A stretch of 64,000 bases of DNA from Hymenoscyphus infarciens (taxonomy: Eukaryota > Ascomycota > Leotiomycetes > Helotiales > Helotiaceae). The position numbers were made by a program, and so were the translations under genes. Location: assembly GCA_001414345.1 (NCBI GenBank), contig LLCB01000001.1, positions 744,001 through 808,000 on the forward strand. The letters are read 5' to 3'. Under the pieces are notes generated by a model. It was not told the DNA's origin, searched no databases, and was given only the letters and a program-made list of their open reading frames with translations. Positions 23,761 to 34,713 of the stretch are shown one piece after another; position 1 is the stretch's first letter; every line of letters begins with the position of its first letter.

Positions 23761-24609
23761 TATCCATATGACCTCCGGGAATCCTTCTAAGACTGCAGAA
23801 GACGAGGAATGGGATGGGAAGAATGGAGCGAAGGGGGGAAGGGGGTGGTGTCGGGGAGTGTTGCAGGCGGTTTAAGGGTAGTGGGGTTATTTGAGTTGCT
23901 TGGGGAGAGAAATAGATTTGTGACTTGGTGATTGGGTGAGGGGAATGGTGTAAGATGAAGGGCCTCTTTGTTCTAGAACAGCGGGTGTTGGGGAGTAGAT
24001 AAGTGGAAGGGATTTAATATTAAGATGTATCTTGTGCCAGTTACGTGCTAGCTTCATCAAGTTGGTTGATTGTTATGGTTCAAGTTCTGTGGTCGGTTGA
24101 GTAAGTGGTTTGAGTGCTCCCCTTCCCATGCTCTTCGTTACAAGGACTGAATCAGAGGCATCCTTTCAATATTCCCATTAAGTGGATACATCAGAGATAA
24201 AATGCCAAAAGAGATACTTTCATCTCCAAGGTGGTGTGGTGGTGAGATCATAGGAGGAGGAAATGGGATAGTGCTTGGCCTTTTATACGACAGCGGCTAA
24301 ATTTGAATGGCTGCAACCTCGTCTTTTCCACCTACCAAGAGTTTAGGGGGCTGAGCGCCCTTCAAAAATTAATTTCAACACTGCATTAAATTCCTTCGAT
24401 AATATTTATAGGATGCAAAGTGTTTGTGCGAAGTGTTTGTGCCAAGTTGAAGTAGTGATATTAAACGAGGGATAATTTTGTTAACTTGGCTGGTTCCTTA
24501 TTTATAAAGTCGCGATATCTGCTGTTTTCTTTTTTCTTTCTAATCTATCATCTACACTCATTAATTCAACAAATACCTCATCCTGGCATGTAAGCAAGTC
24601 CTTCTGGAC
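23761..24609. other. Intergenic, nothing recognised
   Basis: Ordinary sequence with a G-rich stretch near 23810-23960. No open frame with support and no repeat that I can relate to others in the window. Confidence 0.5.
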
Positions 24610-24948
24610 TTACCAATCATTACTGAAAAAAACCCATGTTGAACCTCCAGCCTTTGGCTCCTCTCCATAAATCCAAAAGAATCCCAACGAAAAACTACAA
24701 AATCCAAAAGTCAAAATGTATATCACCCACTTCCTCCCCTTGACCCCCCCTACATTAGCAATCGCACTCCCAAATCCAAGCATCAAGCGCAGAAACACAC
24801 TACCTAGGTAGACGAAGCCTATGGTCCAGCATGCACAGCAGGAAAAATAGTTTGTGATCTTCTCAAGCTTACCCCTATTAACTCCACTCCCGCCAAACCG
24901 CGGGAAGACGAGTTGAAGAACGGGAGGAAGAGTAGGAAGGGGGGTCAT
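24610..24948 (-). CDS. Possible small membrane protein, unknown
   Basis: A 112-codon frame begins MTPLPTLPPVLQLVFPRFGG and contains two or three hydrophobic stretches: a Cys-rich one at about residues 36-60 (SCCACWTIGFVYLGSVF) and one at about 74-95 (WVIYILTFGFCSFSLGFFW), separated by a glycine-rich LGFGSAIANVGGV segment. This suggests a small integral membrane protein. The start region resembles the broken frame at 26.2 kb (TPLLSLPILPLVFSSF), which hints at a duplicated gene. No splice sites were needed. Chance or a pseudogene remains possible. Confidence 0.4.
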   Translation of the reverse strand: MTPLPTLPPVLQLVFPRFGGSGVNRGKLEKITNYFSCCACWTIGFVYLGSVFLRLMLGFGSAIANVGGVKGRKWVIYILTFGFCSFSLGFFWIYGEEPKAGGSTWVFFSNDW

Positions 24949-25959
24949 AGTGGAAGGGAGTGTAGTAGACCTATTAAGGGGGCTGGATGTATTCGAGCAG
25001 CTACAGTTTTTGAGGTTGGGGTGTGGTAAGGGGTGGTTTGGACTTTGAGATGGAGAGAAAGTGCTTTTGGAGGGTAGAAGAGGATGGGTTTTATCTTGAT
25101 ATACTTGCGGATGGCAATTATTTTTATATTTGTATAATCTCTAAGCTCCTAAGCAGAGTAGGAGTACGAAGAAAAGAGCCCTTGTTACTGTCTTCCCTGC
25201 TTCCTTTGACTCACTCCGTCTTCTTTCGATCTTTTGGTTGGTAAAGTAAAAACACAGCAGCGTTTGAAATCAATGAGAATCACTTTCTAGAAGATAACAT
25301 CACACAGCCATTCCCTCCAACGCCCTCAATCCCACACAATAATAATCTAGCGGCTGAGTTATAGCTTGAAGTGCAAAGTATGTAGTAAGATGAAACGAAT
25401 CTATACCGGTTTTAGTGACACACCTTCCCTAATTCCATACTAATATACTCTCATGATATTAAATTGGAATTTCCTATAAGAATCTCTCTTGACTTCAGTG
25501 GTTTCATGATCGATAACAATATTTATTTCGATCCACATTCCCTCATCCAGTCAATTAACACCCGGCCAGCTTCAACATTCTCCCACTTCCAAAACAAGCA
25601 CCTCCTTCCTAACCCAAAAAAAAAGACCCAACCCCAAAACCTAGTCCACCCTCCTGCTCCAAAACTTCTGAAGGGTTGTTCTAACTTTCTGGTTTTACGT
25701 CGCGTCTATCAAAGATTCGCTCCACCTTTGTAGACCAGAAAGCTAAGCTGGGGTCCTTGGCGTCTGTGAAGTAGCAGAGTTCGAAACGAGAGGCAATGAG
25801 TTCGTTGGTTAATATACACAACTAGATTTTAAGTAGACTTTATATTTCTTCGCTTAGCTCCTCAAAAATAAAACACAGGCGGTTTTCCTCCGCTCCTCCT
25901 CTTCTCACTCTCAGCCCTTACCTTCACACTCGCACTCCCAACCTCCCAACCTCCGCCCG
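24949..25959. other. Intergenic, nothing recognised
   Basis: Plus-strand frames of 73 and 89 codons (25023-25244 and 25464-25733) lack motifs. Composition is ordinary. No repeat or RNA gene seen. Confidence 0.45.
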
Positions 25960-26232
25960 CCCCGCCGACAGAAAACAAACCAGATAGAATCCAATAACCC
26001 CCCATCCGTTACCGCCCCCAAAATTACACCGGCTCCCGTTGCTTAACTAGCTCCTATTACTTAACTAGCTCCCGTTGTCGGTCCTGTAAATGCACTCGCT
26101 CCGCCCAAGGCAGCACCTAATACAGCTCCCATTACCGCACAGGTTAATGCTCCTAAACTCGAAGCTTGAGAAGACGAGGGGAAGAATGGGAAGGGAGAGA
26201 AGAGGGGTCACGGTGGTGGTGGGGGGGTAATT
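25960..26232 (-). pseudogene. Remnant of a Gly/Ala-rich hydrophobic protein
   Basis: On the minus strand, one frame from about 26220 reads PFFPSSSQASSLGALTCAV, then continues as a Gly/Ala-rich hydrophobic stretch with a GxxxG-like pattern (GAVLGAALGGASAFTGPTTG). It then meets two TAA codons 15 bases apart, each following a GGAGCTAGT direct repeat, and resumes as ATGAGVILGAVTDGG. The ancestral frame would lack an ATG: the position matching the ATG at 24948 is GTG here. I infer a decayed paralogue of the 24610-24948 frame; the glycine-zipper appearance is seen, the relationship is inferred. Confidence 0.4.
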
Positions 26233-26449
26233 GCATCTTGAGGGTGTGAAGGGGGATATGGGCTTGAGTAGACGGGATCTCTGGAGTTCGTCTAGTCTTT
26301 GGTAGGGCTCAGTGGATAAGTGACGTACGCTCTTCAGTCCTTCTAGTTTTAGCATTTTAGGAGGGAAAGAGAGTGACTTCAATATAACACCTCAGTTCTT
26401 GCATTTGTATCATTTGCTTCTTTTCTTCGCTAGAGCCTATACGATGTAG

Positions 26450-26901
26450 AAAAGTGGAGGTGGTCTATTATTACAATGCATTTTTGTGCTAATTCGGCAC
26501 CCTTTTCATTGAGTTGGCTGATTGTAAGTCTACGATTTTCCATTTCCAGGCTCGAAGTCGTCTTCTTTAGTTCATTATCTTCTAGCCGTCATTCGTCGTT
26601 GTCTTGCCGTCCCTTTCGACTCTTGTCGAGATGGTACTGTACCTTCCGATTCTGAAATCTTCGTCTTCAAGTCGCGGTTCTCCGTACGCAGCTTTTCAAT
26701 CTCCCTCTTGCAATCTCAAGTTTGCAAAGGACTGGTTCTCAATTTAGAGATTACGGAGTTGGGTATTGAGAGGTCGAACCCCTTCTCGGTTGGGAGATTA
26801 CGGATTTGGGTATTGAGAAGTCGAACCTCGTGAAGCTGTCGACTGACTTCAGGGCAACGTGTCGGTTGGGAAGCAAAGTTGGTTCTTGTGGAGTGAGACA
26901 T
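26450..26901 (-). pseudogene. Frameshifted coiled-coil protein remnant
   Basis: An ATG at 26901 opens MSHSTRTNFASQPTRCPEVS, then EVRLLNTQIRNL. The sequence LNTQ(I/L)RNL occurs again 58 bp downstream in another frame because a 40 bp block is duplicated (about 26748 and 26806). A third frame then reads EIEKLRTENRDLKTKISES, a clear heptad coiled coil, before a stop near 26560, and a further frame reads LEMENRRLTISQLNEKGAEL. Coiled-coil character persists across frames, so this looks like a once continuous heptad-repeat protein broken by frameshifts. The family is not identifiable. Confidence 0.55.
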
Positions 26902-27159
26902 TTTGAGAGTTTACGGAGCGGTCAGGCTTAAAATCACTCTCGCTGATTATACAGTAATGCCGTTGGCTCTTGAAGATTTGGAGTTTGAGTAATAAATGCT
27001 GCTTATTAAATTCTCTACTGATTATTTCCTAAGCAACCTTGTAACTTTCTCGCGTACTTAGACCCTGCTTTCAATTCTCACCTTGAAATTCACTACCTTA
27101 ATTCATTCCTCTAAGAATATAAACAATTAAATCGCACTCCCTTCTACACTTTTACGTAT

Positions 27160-27730
27160 GGGCATTAGCCAGAAAGCTGTTTCAAGTCAGTTCCTTGCTT
27201 TGAGTATCTTTCTTTACCTCGATGGGGTATTACTATTCTTTGTTTTACTTTTACGTTAGTAGTTCTTTTAAGATATTTACTCTATTTCAAAGCAAGATGG
27301 AGTGAGTTGCTTTACTTAATTACATTTCCTATTTTAAATGGAGAACTAGAGCTCTTTACTTGATCCTAGGTTGTGATTTCTATCCAAAGTGAGGGGAATT
27401 CGATGTGGAATGTAGAGCAAGTTTCTTTACTTGAGTAGTTTTTTTTGGTTTGAAGAGAGTATTATGTCCACTTACTTGAAATTACGCAAATCTCGCTTTC
27501 TTGAGATACCATTAATTGACAAGTAGTACTGGGTAAGTTTCTTCACTCATATATCTCTCTTTATTTAAACTTACACTACTGTCTCTGTCGAGAGATAGCT
27601 TCGATTAATGCGAAGTACAGGGTAAGTTATTTCTTCAGTATAAATTCAATCATCTAAACAGAATACTGTTATCCTTTACTCGAACTTACATCTCCGTCAA
27701 GAGATCCGTCAATTCCACAGGGTTGGCGAT
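27160..27730. repeat. Diverged tandem array related to that at 23.4 kb
   Basis: Units of roughly 90-120 bp share GTAAGTTTCTT(C/T)AC or GCAAGTTTCTTTACTTGAG, a T/C-rich ATCTTTCTTTACC block, ATTACTATTC(T) or ATACTGTTATCC, and a TTTTACGTTAG, AACTTACACTAC or AACTTACATCTCC segment. Two adjacent units near 27533 and 27621 share GGGTAAGTTTCTTCA / GGGTAAGTTATTTCTTCA and, later, GTC(T)GAGAGAT / GTCAAGAGAT. No protein frame is evident. Confidence 0.65.
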
Positions 27731-28732
27731 TACGCCAAGTGACCCCTCTTACAGCCTAATTCCTAGTTTCCAGAGATGCTGAAACTCAGCGAAGACCTTG
27801 AAGATCAAACCGCCCAAGCCATCGATTGAATTTCCAAGCCGAAGGATGTACAGCTTTGGCTCACGGCCTCACGGTCGAATTTGTGGTCATGGAACAGCGC
27901 AATGATTTACAAGGATAAAGTACAAAAGGAGATATACAATAAACCGTTCTCGGTTAAACTATCCCTCGCGATCACTTCTCCTTTATGAAAAGAACCGAAC
28001 TTCTGAAACAAATATACATATATACACCTCATCTTGAAAAACTTAAAAAGTCCCCCTGTTCTAGAGATTATTTGAAACAATACCGTTTTAAACGCGCGCA
28101 ATGGTTGATGGCGCGCATAGGTACTGATGAGATAAAAGCCCAGCATTATATTCCTCAACAATCTAGACGAAACAGCTACCGAGGAAATAGTTCAAAAGAA
28201 AGAAGAGACGTGACAGTTAAGTAACACTTTAGAAAAGGATTATTAAGGTGGAGAAAGTTCAAAAAAGATCTATGTTCAAGGAACGGTTCCTCAAGAAAAA
28301 GCTCTCGATGATGAATACGCGCCCAAACAGGTACCATAACAACAATCCGTTTTTTGGTTTTTTATTTTTTCGTTTTTGTTTTTCGGGTTATATTTCTTAT
28401 GGAGTGATGAGCAGTGGTCTCTAGAAGTGAGAAGACAGCGAAGCTAAGCACTCAAGCCGTGAAGCATCGATACCAGAACTCGCTTCTAATAAAACAAATA
28501 AACAAACAAACAAACAACAAATCTCGCTATTTATAGTTTACATCGCACCAACACTCACTCCACTAACCACTACTACCCAAAAAAATATTTTGCTCTCTTA
28601 ATATCACCTCACCCTTAACAACTTAACCTTTGCCAGCTCCAGCTCCAGCTTCCAAGATACTACCACCCCACCCCATCCCACCCCGTCATTGCCTCGCGTA
28701 AGAATCCCTCTCATCATAAATTAAATCTTACA
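27731..28732. other. Intergenic, nothing recognised
   Basis: Contains plus and minus frames of about 80 codons at 27907-28224 without motifs, a T-rich stretch near 28350-28390 and AAAC(A) repeats at about 28495-28520. No tRNA-like or 5S-like promoter boxes found. Confidence 0.45.
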
Positions 28733-28735
28733 TTA

Positions 28736-28788
28736 GGGCCTGTTTGGCTCGTGCATATCTAGGATATACACCACCAAAAAACAGGAGG

Positions 28789-28830
<42 letters not shown>

Positions 28831-29213
28831 ATTCTATATAGACACTAGTGTTTAGTATACATATTTAAAAGTGATATAAATCCCTCGTCTAACCTTGTAT
28901 ATCTTAGTGTATATATAAATAGGATATACACCACCAAAAAAAGATTTAGACCTCTAGAGGTGTAAAACTTTAAAAGTTCATACATATTTTTCATCTACTC
29001 CACCACCTAGTACTACCTAGGTAGTATACCACTACCGCTATAGCTCTATTTACACTAATATATACACTAACATATATACCACGAGCCAAACGATACTCAA
29101 TATGTTAAGAAATAAGTAACAATATGCACCAACTTATACGAGGTCACTTATCAGGGCATCTCGTCAGATATCCATGCATATATTTGAATAATTTATGCGA
29201 GCCAAACAGGCCC
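28736..29213. mobile_element. TTA-flanked inverted-repeat element (PIF/Harbinger-like MITE)
   Basis: The 478 bp element begins GGGCCTGTTTGGCTCGTGCA and ends TATGCGAGCCAAACAGGCCC, an inverted repeat of about 23 bp with few mismatches. TTA lies outside each end (28733-28735 and 29214-29216). A three-base TTA/TWA duplication and GGGCCTGTTTGG-type ends are typical of PIF/Harbinger elements. Inside are a TA dinucleotide microsatellite (28789-28824), two copies of AGGATATACACCACCAAAAAA (about 28761 and 28920), and a second inner match to the left end, CACGAGCCAAAC near 29080, which suggests a nested or rearranged copy. It has no transposase. Confidence 0.85.
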
Positions 29214-29329
29214 TTACATAGACTACACCAAAAATTAAAAAAAAACCAAAGAAGGAAAGAAAAGAAGATAAACATACAAAAAGAGATAATTCAAGAGAGA
29301 GTTATTAATTACTGATTATTGATTCCGAG

Positions 29330-29365
29330 TTTCTATTTCTATTTCTATTTCTATTTCTATTTCTA
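29330..29365. repeat. TTTCTA hexanucleotide microsatellite, six units
   Basis: Six exact tandem TTTCTA units. A nearby TTAGGTTAGG at about 29389 is not a telomere array. At 29434-29490 a GGATGATGGGTTTT unit of about 18 bp is repeated three to four times. Confidence 0.9.
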
Positions 29366-29605
29366 TGGTATGCTACCTACTCTGTTATGTTAGGTTAGGT
29401 GAGCTTTACTTGTTCCAGGGCTTTGGGTTTTAGGATGATGGTTTCTTGGGATGATGGGTTTTAGGATGATGGGTTTTGGGATGGTGGGTTTAGAGAGGGA
29501 CTCTTACTCTGAATGTAAAAGAGTTAAAGAGAGGTTATGGTGGAGTAGTGGAATAGTGGAATAGTTGGCTGTGGTAAGTGTTTTAGTGTGAGGAGTATGG
29601 CAGGT

Positions 29606-29650
29606 ATGACAAGGATGACAAGGATGACAAGTATGACAAGTATGATAAGT
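29606..29650. repeat. 9 bp minisatellite ATGACAAG(G/T), five units
   Basis: Five consecutive 9 bp units with one variant (ATGATAAGT). On the minus strand it would read as (CHT/CHP)n in a 92-codon frame that otherwise has no support. Confidence 0.88.
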
Positions 29651-29971
29651 ATGTTTTATGTAGAACGATGATATGAAATGAACTGATAGTGTAGAAGCGG
29701 AAGAGTAGAACAGCAATTGGGGGAATGAATGAGGCAATTGCTTGTAAAGACTCGACTTTTTCGTTTCACTATTAACACACAACCGGATTGAATGCCAAAC
29801 CCTCGTTTACAGCGTAGAATGACGGGAAGGATGAAGAATTAGCAGCACGAACGAAAATAGAACAGCAACGAGGATAAGAACGATTTTCACAACTCCGCGT
29901 TAGATAGAATTGCTCGTCATAACTCCACAGGGTATCAAACGCCACGGCAAGAAAAAAAAAACACTCCCACA

Positions 29972-30776
29972 TCATCTCAACAACCCCCCTAAATCCCTCT
30001 CCATGCCACTAACGCGTTCCTCCAGCTCACGTTTCTTCCCCTCCAATTCTTGTATCTCCTCCTCCTCCCGTCTCAAATCCTCCTCGGTAACATGCACACT
30101 CTCCTCCCCAAAGCCCCCCTCATCCTCCTCCTCCTCATCATCCTCCTCCTCCCACCTATCCCCCCGATTAATCCCCTCCAACTCCCGTCCCAACCTCTGC
30201 ACCTTCCGTTCGTAAAAATCCACACTCCCCCTCACCCTCCCATATTTCATCCTCACAGCACGCACCCGCTCCCCCACCCCCCTCACCTCAAAAACAGCAT
30301 TCAACCTCTCCACGCCGCGCAACAGAACCTCGATATCCATCTCCCCCTTCTCGGTCCTGCGAACCTCGCCATGCAATTCGGCCCCTAGAACGGCCGCAAC
30401 GGCTGTATTCTTCCTTGGTACCCTGGAAGTACTACCACTCGTCGTCACCTCCCCCTCGGCGACGTTGAAAATCGTTTGGCGCCGTGATTTCGCGTCTGGT
30501 ATGGGATTTTGAGAGGGAGGAGGGGGAGGGGGCGGGACGGAGAAGAGGGCGCGCTCGTGGGGTTCCGTGTCCCGGATTAAGGAGGTGATGTCGGGGGTGG
30601 AGAGGAGGGCGTTGGTGAAGATTTTTGGTGGGGGGAAACTGTGGTGGTGGGGTTAGTATTTTTTGGTAAGAGGTGAGGGAGGGGGATGGGGATGGGAGGG
30701 AGGGGCCGTACGGGAGGGTGGCTATGGATTCTGAGGAGAGGGAGATTTGTTCGAGATGGCGGGATAGGAGGGACAT
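29972..30776 (-). CDS. SPC34: DASH complex subunit Spc34
   Basis: Two exons, 30712-30776 and 29972-30638, join across a 73 bp intron (30639-30711; GTACGG donor, ACTAACCC branch site, CCACAG acceptor, phase 2) to give 243 residues. The joined start MSLLSRHLEQISLSSESIAT followed by LPFPPPKIFTNALLS and TSLIRDTEPHERALFS is the characteristic Spc34 N-terminus. A PIPDAKSRRQTIFNV segment comes next, then a helical region and an acidic, charged coiled coil at about residues 190-243. In fungi Spc34 is part of the ten-protein DASH/Dam1 ring that couples kinetochores to microtubule plus ends and is an Ipl1/Aurora B target. Low-complexity acidic sequence (EEEDDEEEEDEGG) interrupts the C-terminal helix. 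Identification is confident. Confidence 0.93.
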
Positions 30777-30925
30777 GGTGGGTTGTTTGTATGTTTGCTC
30801 TTTTGTCGCTTGTGTTGGAGGGGTTCGCGATGGTGACGATGGTGGAGGGTTTGTTTGTATTTTGACCGCGTTTGGTTGGTTGACACCGGTGTTGGTTGAT
30901 GGCAATTGGCCAAAGAGGTGTCGCG

Positions 30926-30956
<31 letters not shown>

Positions 30957-32932
30957 ATAGAATCCTTGTGCTCCACTGTACTCGAGTACTAGTACTTGTA
31001 TATAACAAATACAAATACTCTATAATAAACTTGACCTCTATTTCTAGCCAACAATCAGCATCAGCATCAGCATCAGCAATTCTTTTGCGGCGCCGACGAT
31101 GCATATCATCTGGAATCTTCAATGGCCACACCATACACTATACGCCCGGCGGCTTCTCCTACTGGTAAGTACTGCAGTTGCAGTATCCATACCAGCATGC
31201 CATTATCTGCAGGTAACCAGCCGTGGACCACCCGATATCTATTCATACCCATACCACCCACTCACCCTGCATTGCATCGAAAATGAAGTCATGCTCAAGG
31301 CAGAATGGGATTGTCTATCGAATAAGAACTTTTCATATACCGACCTGCAGATTCTCTTTTTCTCTTCCACCCTCACTCCCCACAATTGGCTAGCAGAATT
31401 CGATTGACCGCCTTCCCATCCCTTGCCATGCCACGCTGCAAAGTAGTAGTCCCGTCTTCTCTGGTACAGTACAGTAACCACTCACCCACTCACCCACTCG
31501 CCCACTCACACTTCCCCCCTCTCCAGATTTTCTTCCCTTTCCTCCTTTCCGAAGATGCCCTGGGAACCTGGAAGATGAACAACGCATCGCATCCTTCCTA
31601 ATATAAGTCATGTCGTCAACCAGGGGCAAATGCCCATTGCCCGCCATACACATTAAACATACCCAACAGCGCATCTCACCTCACCACACCCAGCACACTC
31701 CCGACACGCGTTGACGTGAGTGATCACAGTTCGTCGCAGAAAAAACAAGAAGCGCTCCAGCTCGTTCGTTCGCCTCTCATCACCTCGCCGCCTCGAGGGA
31801 CGAGAGAAGAGAGCAGATCCAATGTCCATACAATAGCAAAAGCAGCCTCTTGATTTGCCTTTCCTTCTGCGGTGGATGCCAGACGGAATCACGACCAGGG
31901 CTCTCCCAGCCATTGATGCCCGACCGACCGAGACGAGACCACCTTGGGACAACAGACAACAGCAGGCTGATGAACCCGGGTCGGGTCCTCTTTCTCTTTC
32001 TCTGAAAATTCCACTCAAATCTTTCGCCTGACATTCTCCCGTATGCCTTTCGGTCTGCTCCTAGCCCTGTCTGCTCCTGCTCCCCATCCGCTGCAAGCCG
32101 ACCCATTGGATATACGGACTTTTCAAAGAACATTCTCGTGCTCCTCCTGCCTAGGGACCGGAGCCTCCCCTTCCCTCTCCTGCTACCCACGCGGTTGTCT
32201 TCCCGAGAGACCCCGTCTGCTTGGTCATTCCTGCGAGCCCTGCGAGCCCTGCCTTGTGTCTCGAGGCTGCTGGTTGCTACTGCTACTGCTACTGCTACTG
32301 CTGGTGCTGGCTCCCGCAGTCTCTCTGGTGGTTGGCTGCTCTGCTGCTCGCCGGGTCATATCTCGTCAAGTATAAGTTTTGCCTCTGCCGCACATTTTCT
32401 CCCTTCCCTCTCACCCACTCTACAACCCTAGAGTTTAACCTCCGGACACCAACCCACGTCCCCTACTGAAGTCAACCAACCTCGTACACTTGTCTTCTCT
32501 CGAAACAAGTCCAAATCAAGCCCTTTCTTTGTGCAGGCAACGCTTGTCCATTCTTCTCAAGCCGCAATCGCTCGGCGCCGCCATTGGTTGCCCTGCCGGA
32601 CAAATACTTGATCTTCCCTGGGACGGCTGATCCTTACCTACCCACCCGCTCAACTTCATTCTTTGCATTATATTTCGACGAGACTGGATATTTGACAACC
32701 CCCATCTTCCGCTTCCAGAAACAAACCAGAGATTCAGGTTCCAAAACCTATACAGTCCGAGCCCGTCCACTGCTTATCATGAACTGCAATCCTCCTCGAC
32801 TTTTCTCTCCTTGCTGGAGATATTTACCGCGGGCACTGACGCCTTGACCTACGATTCTACTACCTCAAACTGGTGCCAAAGCACATCTTCAAGTCACAGA
32901 AACATAGAAAAATACCAATCCAATTCGCAGCC
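30777..32932. other. Divergent intergenic region between SPC34 and the 32933 gene
   Basis: The promoters of both flanking genes should lie here. Five GGTGAG units occupy 30925-30954 and four ATCAGC units 31054-31077. CTGCTACTG-type repeats lie at about 32276-32302, and CCCACTCA repeats near 31482-31510. Open frames of up to 136 codons on both strands are without motifs; a 5' UTR or leader intron of the gene at 32933 may account for the pyrimidine-rich right half. Confidence 0.5.
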
Positions 32933-33859
32933 ATGCGGCCTGCTACTCCCAATTTCGATTTCACTCAGCACGCTGGGCCTTCTTCTCCTCCGCAAACACC
33001 CACAACCACTTCTTCTGCATATGCCTTTGGAAAGAGCCGTCGCCATGGTCAGGTCTTTACCGGTCAGCATATACCAGCTCATCATGGGAATGGAGGCATC
33101 GTACCAAATGGTCCAGGAACTTCATTTTCCTACATGCCGTCACCTCGTGCCGCAGATCTCTCCCCACGGTCTTCTACCCCAGACTCGGTCCAGTCTTCTG
33201 CATCCGGTATTCCACCGCGTTCCGAGGCTTCCTCCTCACCAGCTCCTCGCAGAGCATCTCCTCCTCCTCGCAGACCCATTCGTGTTGGAGAGGGCTCATT
33301 TACCATTGATGAATTCCAAGATTCGGATTATGAGGACTTCGACAGTGACGAGGACTCGGTGATTAGACCACACGAGTACGAGGATGCGGCATCAGACCGC
33401 GGGTCCGTCATGGGTCCTGAACTCGACCAGAAGCTGTACTCTGGTATCCAAAATCTACGATGCGAGAATGAAAACGAGGCAGCGATCGATGCCGAACCCG
33501 ACCTGGAAACACAAAGGGAGGCATGGCTAGAGAAGATGCGAGCGGAGAAGAGACGCAAGAGAAGGAGTTCAGGGAGCGTGCAGAAGCGAACTCTGAGTCA
33601 GAGTATCGGGAGTGACACGGACGACGAGGATATCCAACCTGCGACGTTTGAAGGTGCCACGAGCGCGAGGAGATTACGCAGGAAGGTTGAAAGTTTGATT
33701 TTCGATGACCCGCCGCCGAGGATTGAAGAGTTGGAGGAACCGGAGAGTTGTGAGGAGGTTGTGGATGTTGAGAATGAAATCTTACCTGATGGGTTTCGGG
33801 AGTTGCCATATTTTTATTATGTGCAGGAGGATATGGATTTGGATTCTGATGATGAATAA
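32933..33859 (+). CDS. Acidic, largely disordered protein of unknown function
   Basis: A single exon of 308 residues from the ATG of MRPATPNFDFTQHAG; an upstream in-frame ATG at 32873 would add 20 residues but sits in leader-like sequence. The N-terminal third is Ser/Pro-rich with a PRRASPPPRRP basic patch, followed by an acidic DSDYEDFDSDEDS segment (about residues 125-137). A helical REAWLEKMRAEKRRKRRSSG segment carries a likely nuclear localisation signal. The C-terminus has the most conserved-looking part, LRRKVESLIFDDPPPRIEEL (about 243-262), and ends in an aromatic/acidic ELPYFYYVQEDMDLDSDDE. I do not recognise a family; nuclear location is inferred. Confidence 0.85.
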   Translation: MRPATPNFDFTQHAGPSSPPQTPTTTSSAYAFGKSRRHGQVFTGQHIPAHHGNGGIVPNGPGTSFSYMPSPRAADLSPRSSTPDSVQSSASGIPPRSEASSSPAPRRASPPPRRPIRVGEGSFTIDEFQDSDYEDFDSDEDSVIRPHEYEDAASDRGSVMGPELDQKLYSGIQNLRCENENEAAIDAEPDLETQREAWLEKMRAEKRRKRRSSGSVQKRTLSQSIGSDTDDEDIQPATFEGATSARRLRRKVESLIFDDPPPRIEELEEPESCEEVVDVENEILPDGFRELPYFYYVQEDMDLDSDDE

Positions 33860-34713
33860 ATACGGAGGAGGTGGTTTTCTTGGGGGGTCATACATATGGG
33901 GGAAGAAAATACCTTTGGCAAGTTATGGGCGGATTTTGCATTGGATGCTTTTGATGATGACGAAGGTATGGGTTACGATTTAACGAATTTATGACTATAG
34001 ATAGACATGCTGCCATGCAGGCTTGGATGGGAAACCATGATGGGTATGAGGAATAGCATAGCGATAGGTTTAGTCTTTTCTTTATTTAGCATAGCGAAAA
34101 TTAGAAAGCGAGTTTTTGATGAAATTGTGTGGAGAAAGGTCTCGGTCATTGTTCTGAGAACACCCATCACCCATTCCCCGAGTAGTTTCCGGGCAATTCT
34201 CTGGGAACTTTGGAAGAATCAAGAATTCGGTATTCTAATTGCCCAAAGTACTGGGAGAATAATTATAATTGTCCTAGAGGGTTCGTACGATTTCCAATAG
34301 TAGCAGAATCGTAGCCTTGAGGCTGCGGTGCTAGGTATCTTGGGGCGACTCTCTCGAAGTTAATTTTCTTTCTTTTCTGGCAACAGTGATCTTTTTACTT
34401 CCCATTATGAATCACAACCTCTATTTAAACGAGAAATAGATGACCGTAACTTTCTTCTTCTAGTAATTTTTTATTTATGAGGCTTCGAAATTGTGGTAAA
34501 ATGTGATAAGGCTGAGAATAGCGAGAGAGCACAGACTAGAAGGACCCTAGTCTAGGTAGGCCATTTCTGCCGAAGCTTCACACGACACCTTCAGTATCGC
34601 ATTACTCACTACCGCCGCATCTCAACAGAAAACACTCTTTTAACTCACTATCTTGACTTTCACTCACTTAATAACACCCCATCCCATTCGCCATCCGGCA
34701 CAGCTTCGGCAAG
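33860..34713. other. Intergenic between the 32933 gene and TAF12
   Basis: Holds the presumed 3' end of the upstream gene and the TAF12 promoter. Frames of up to 97 codons lack motifs. The sequence just before 34714 is rich in CACTCA/CTCAC elements but shows no clear TATA box. Confidence 0.5.

Noticed and set aside
29385..29402. TTAGGTTAGG near a microsatellite, as a telomere remnant
   Set aside because: Only two partial units and not TTAGGG. It is isolated in ordinary sequence.
30577..31134. 185-codon and overlapping 84-158-codon minus-strand frames around SPC34 exon 1
   Set aside because: They read SPC34 intron and GGTGAG repeats in the wrong frame. The spliced SPC34 model explains the true coding parts.
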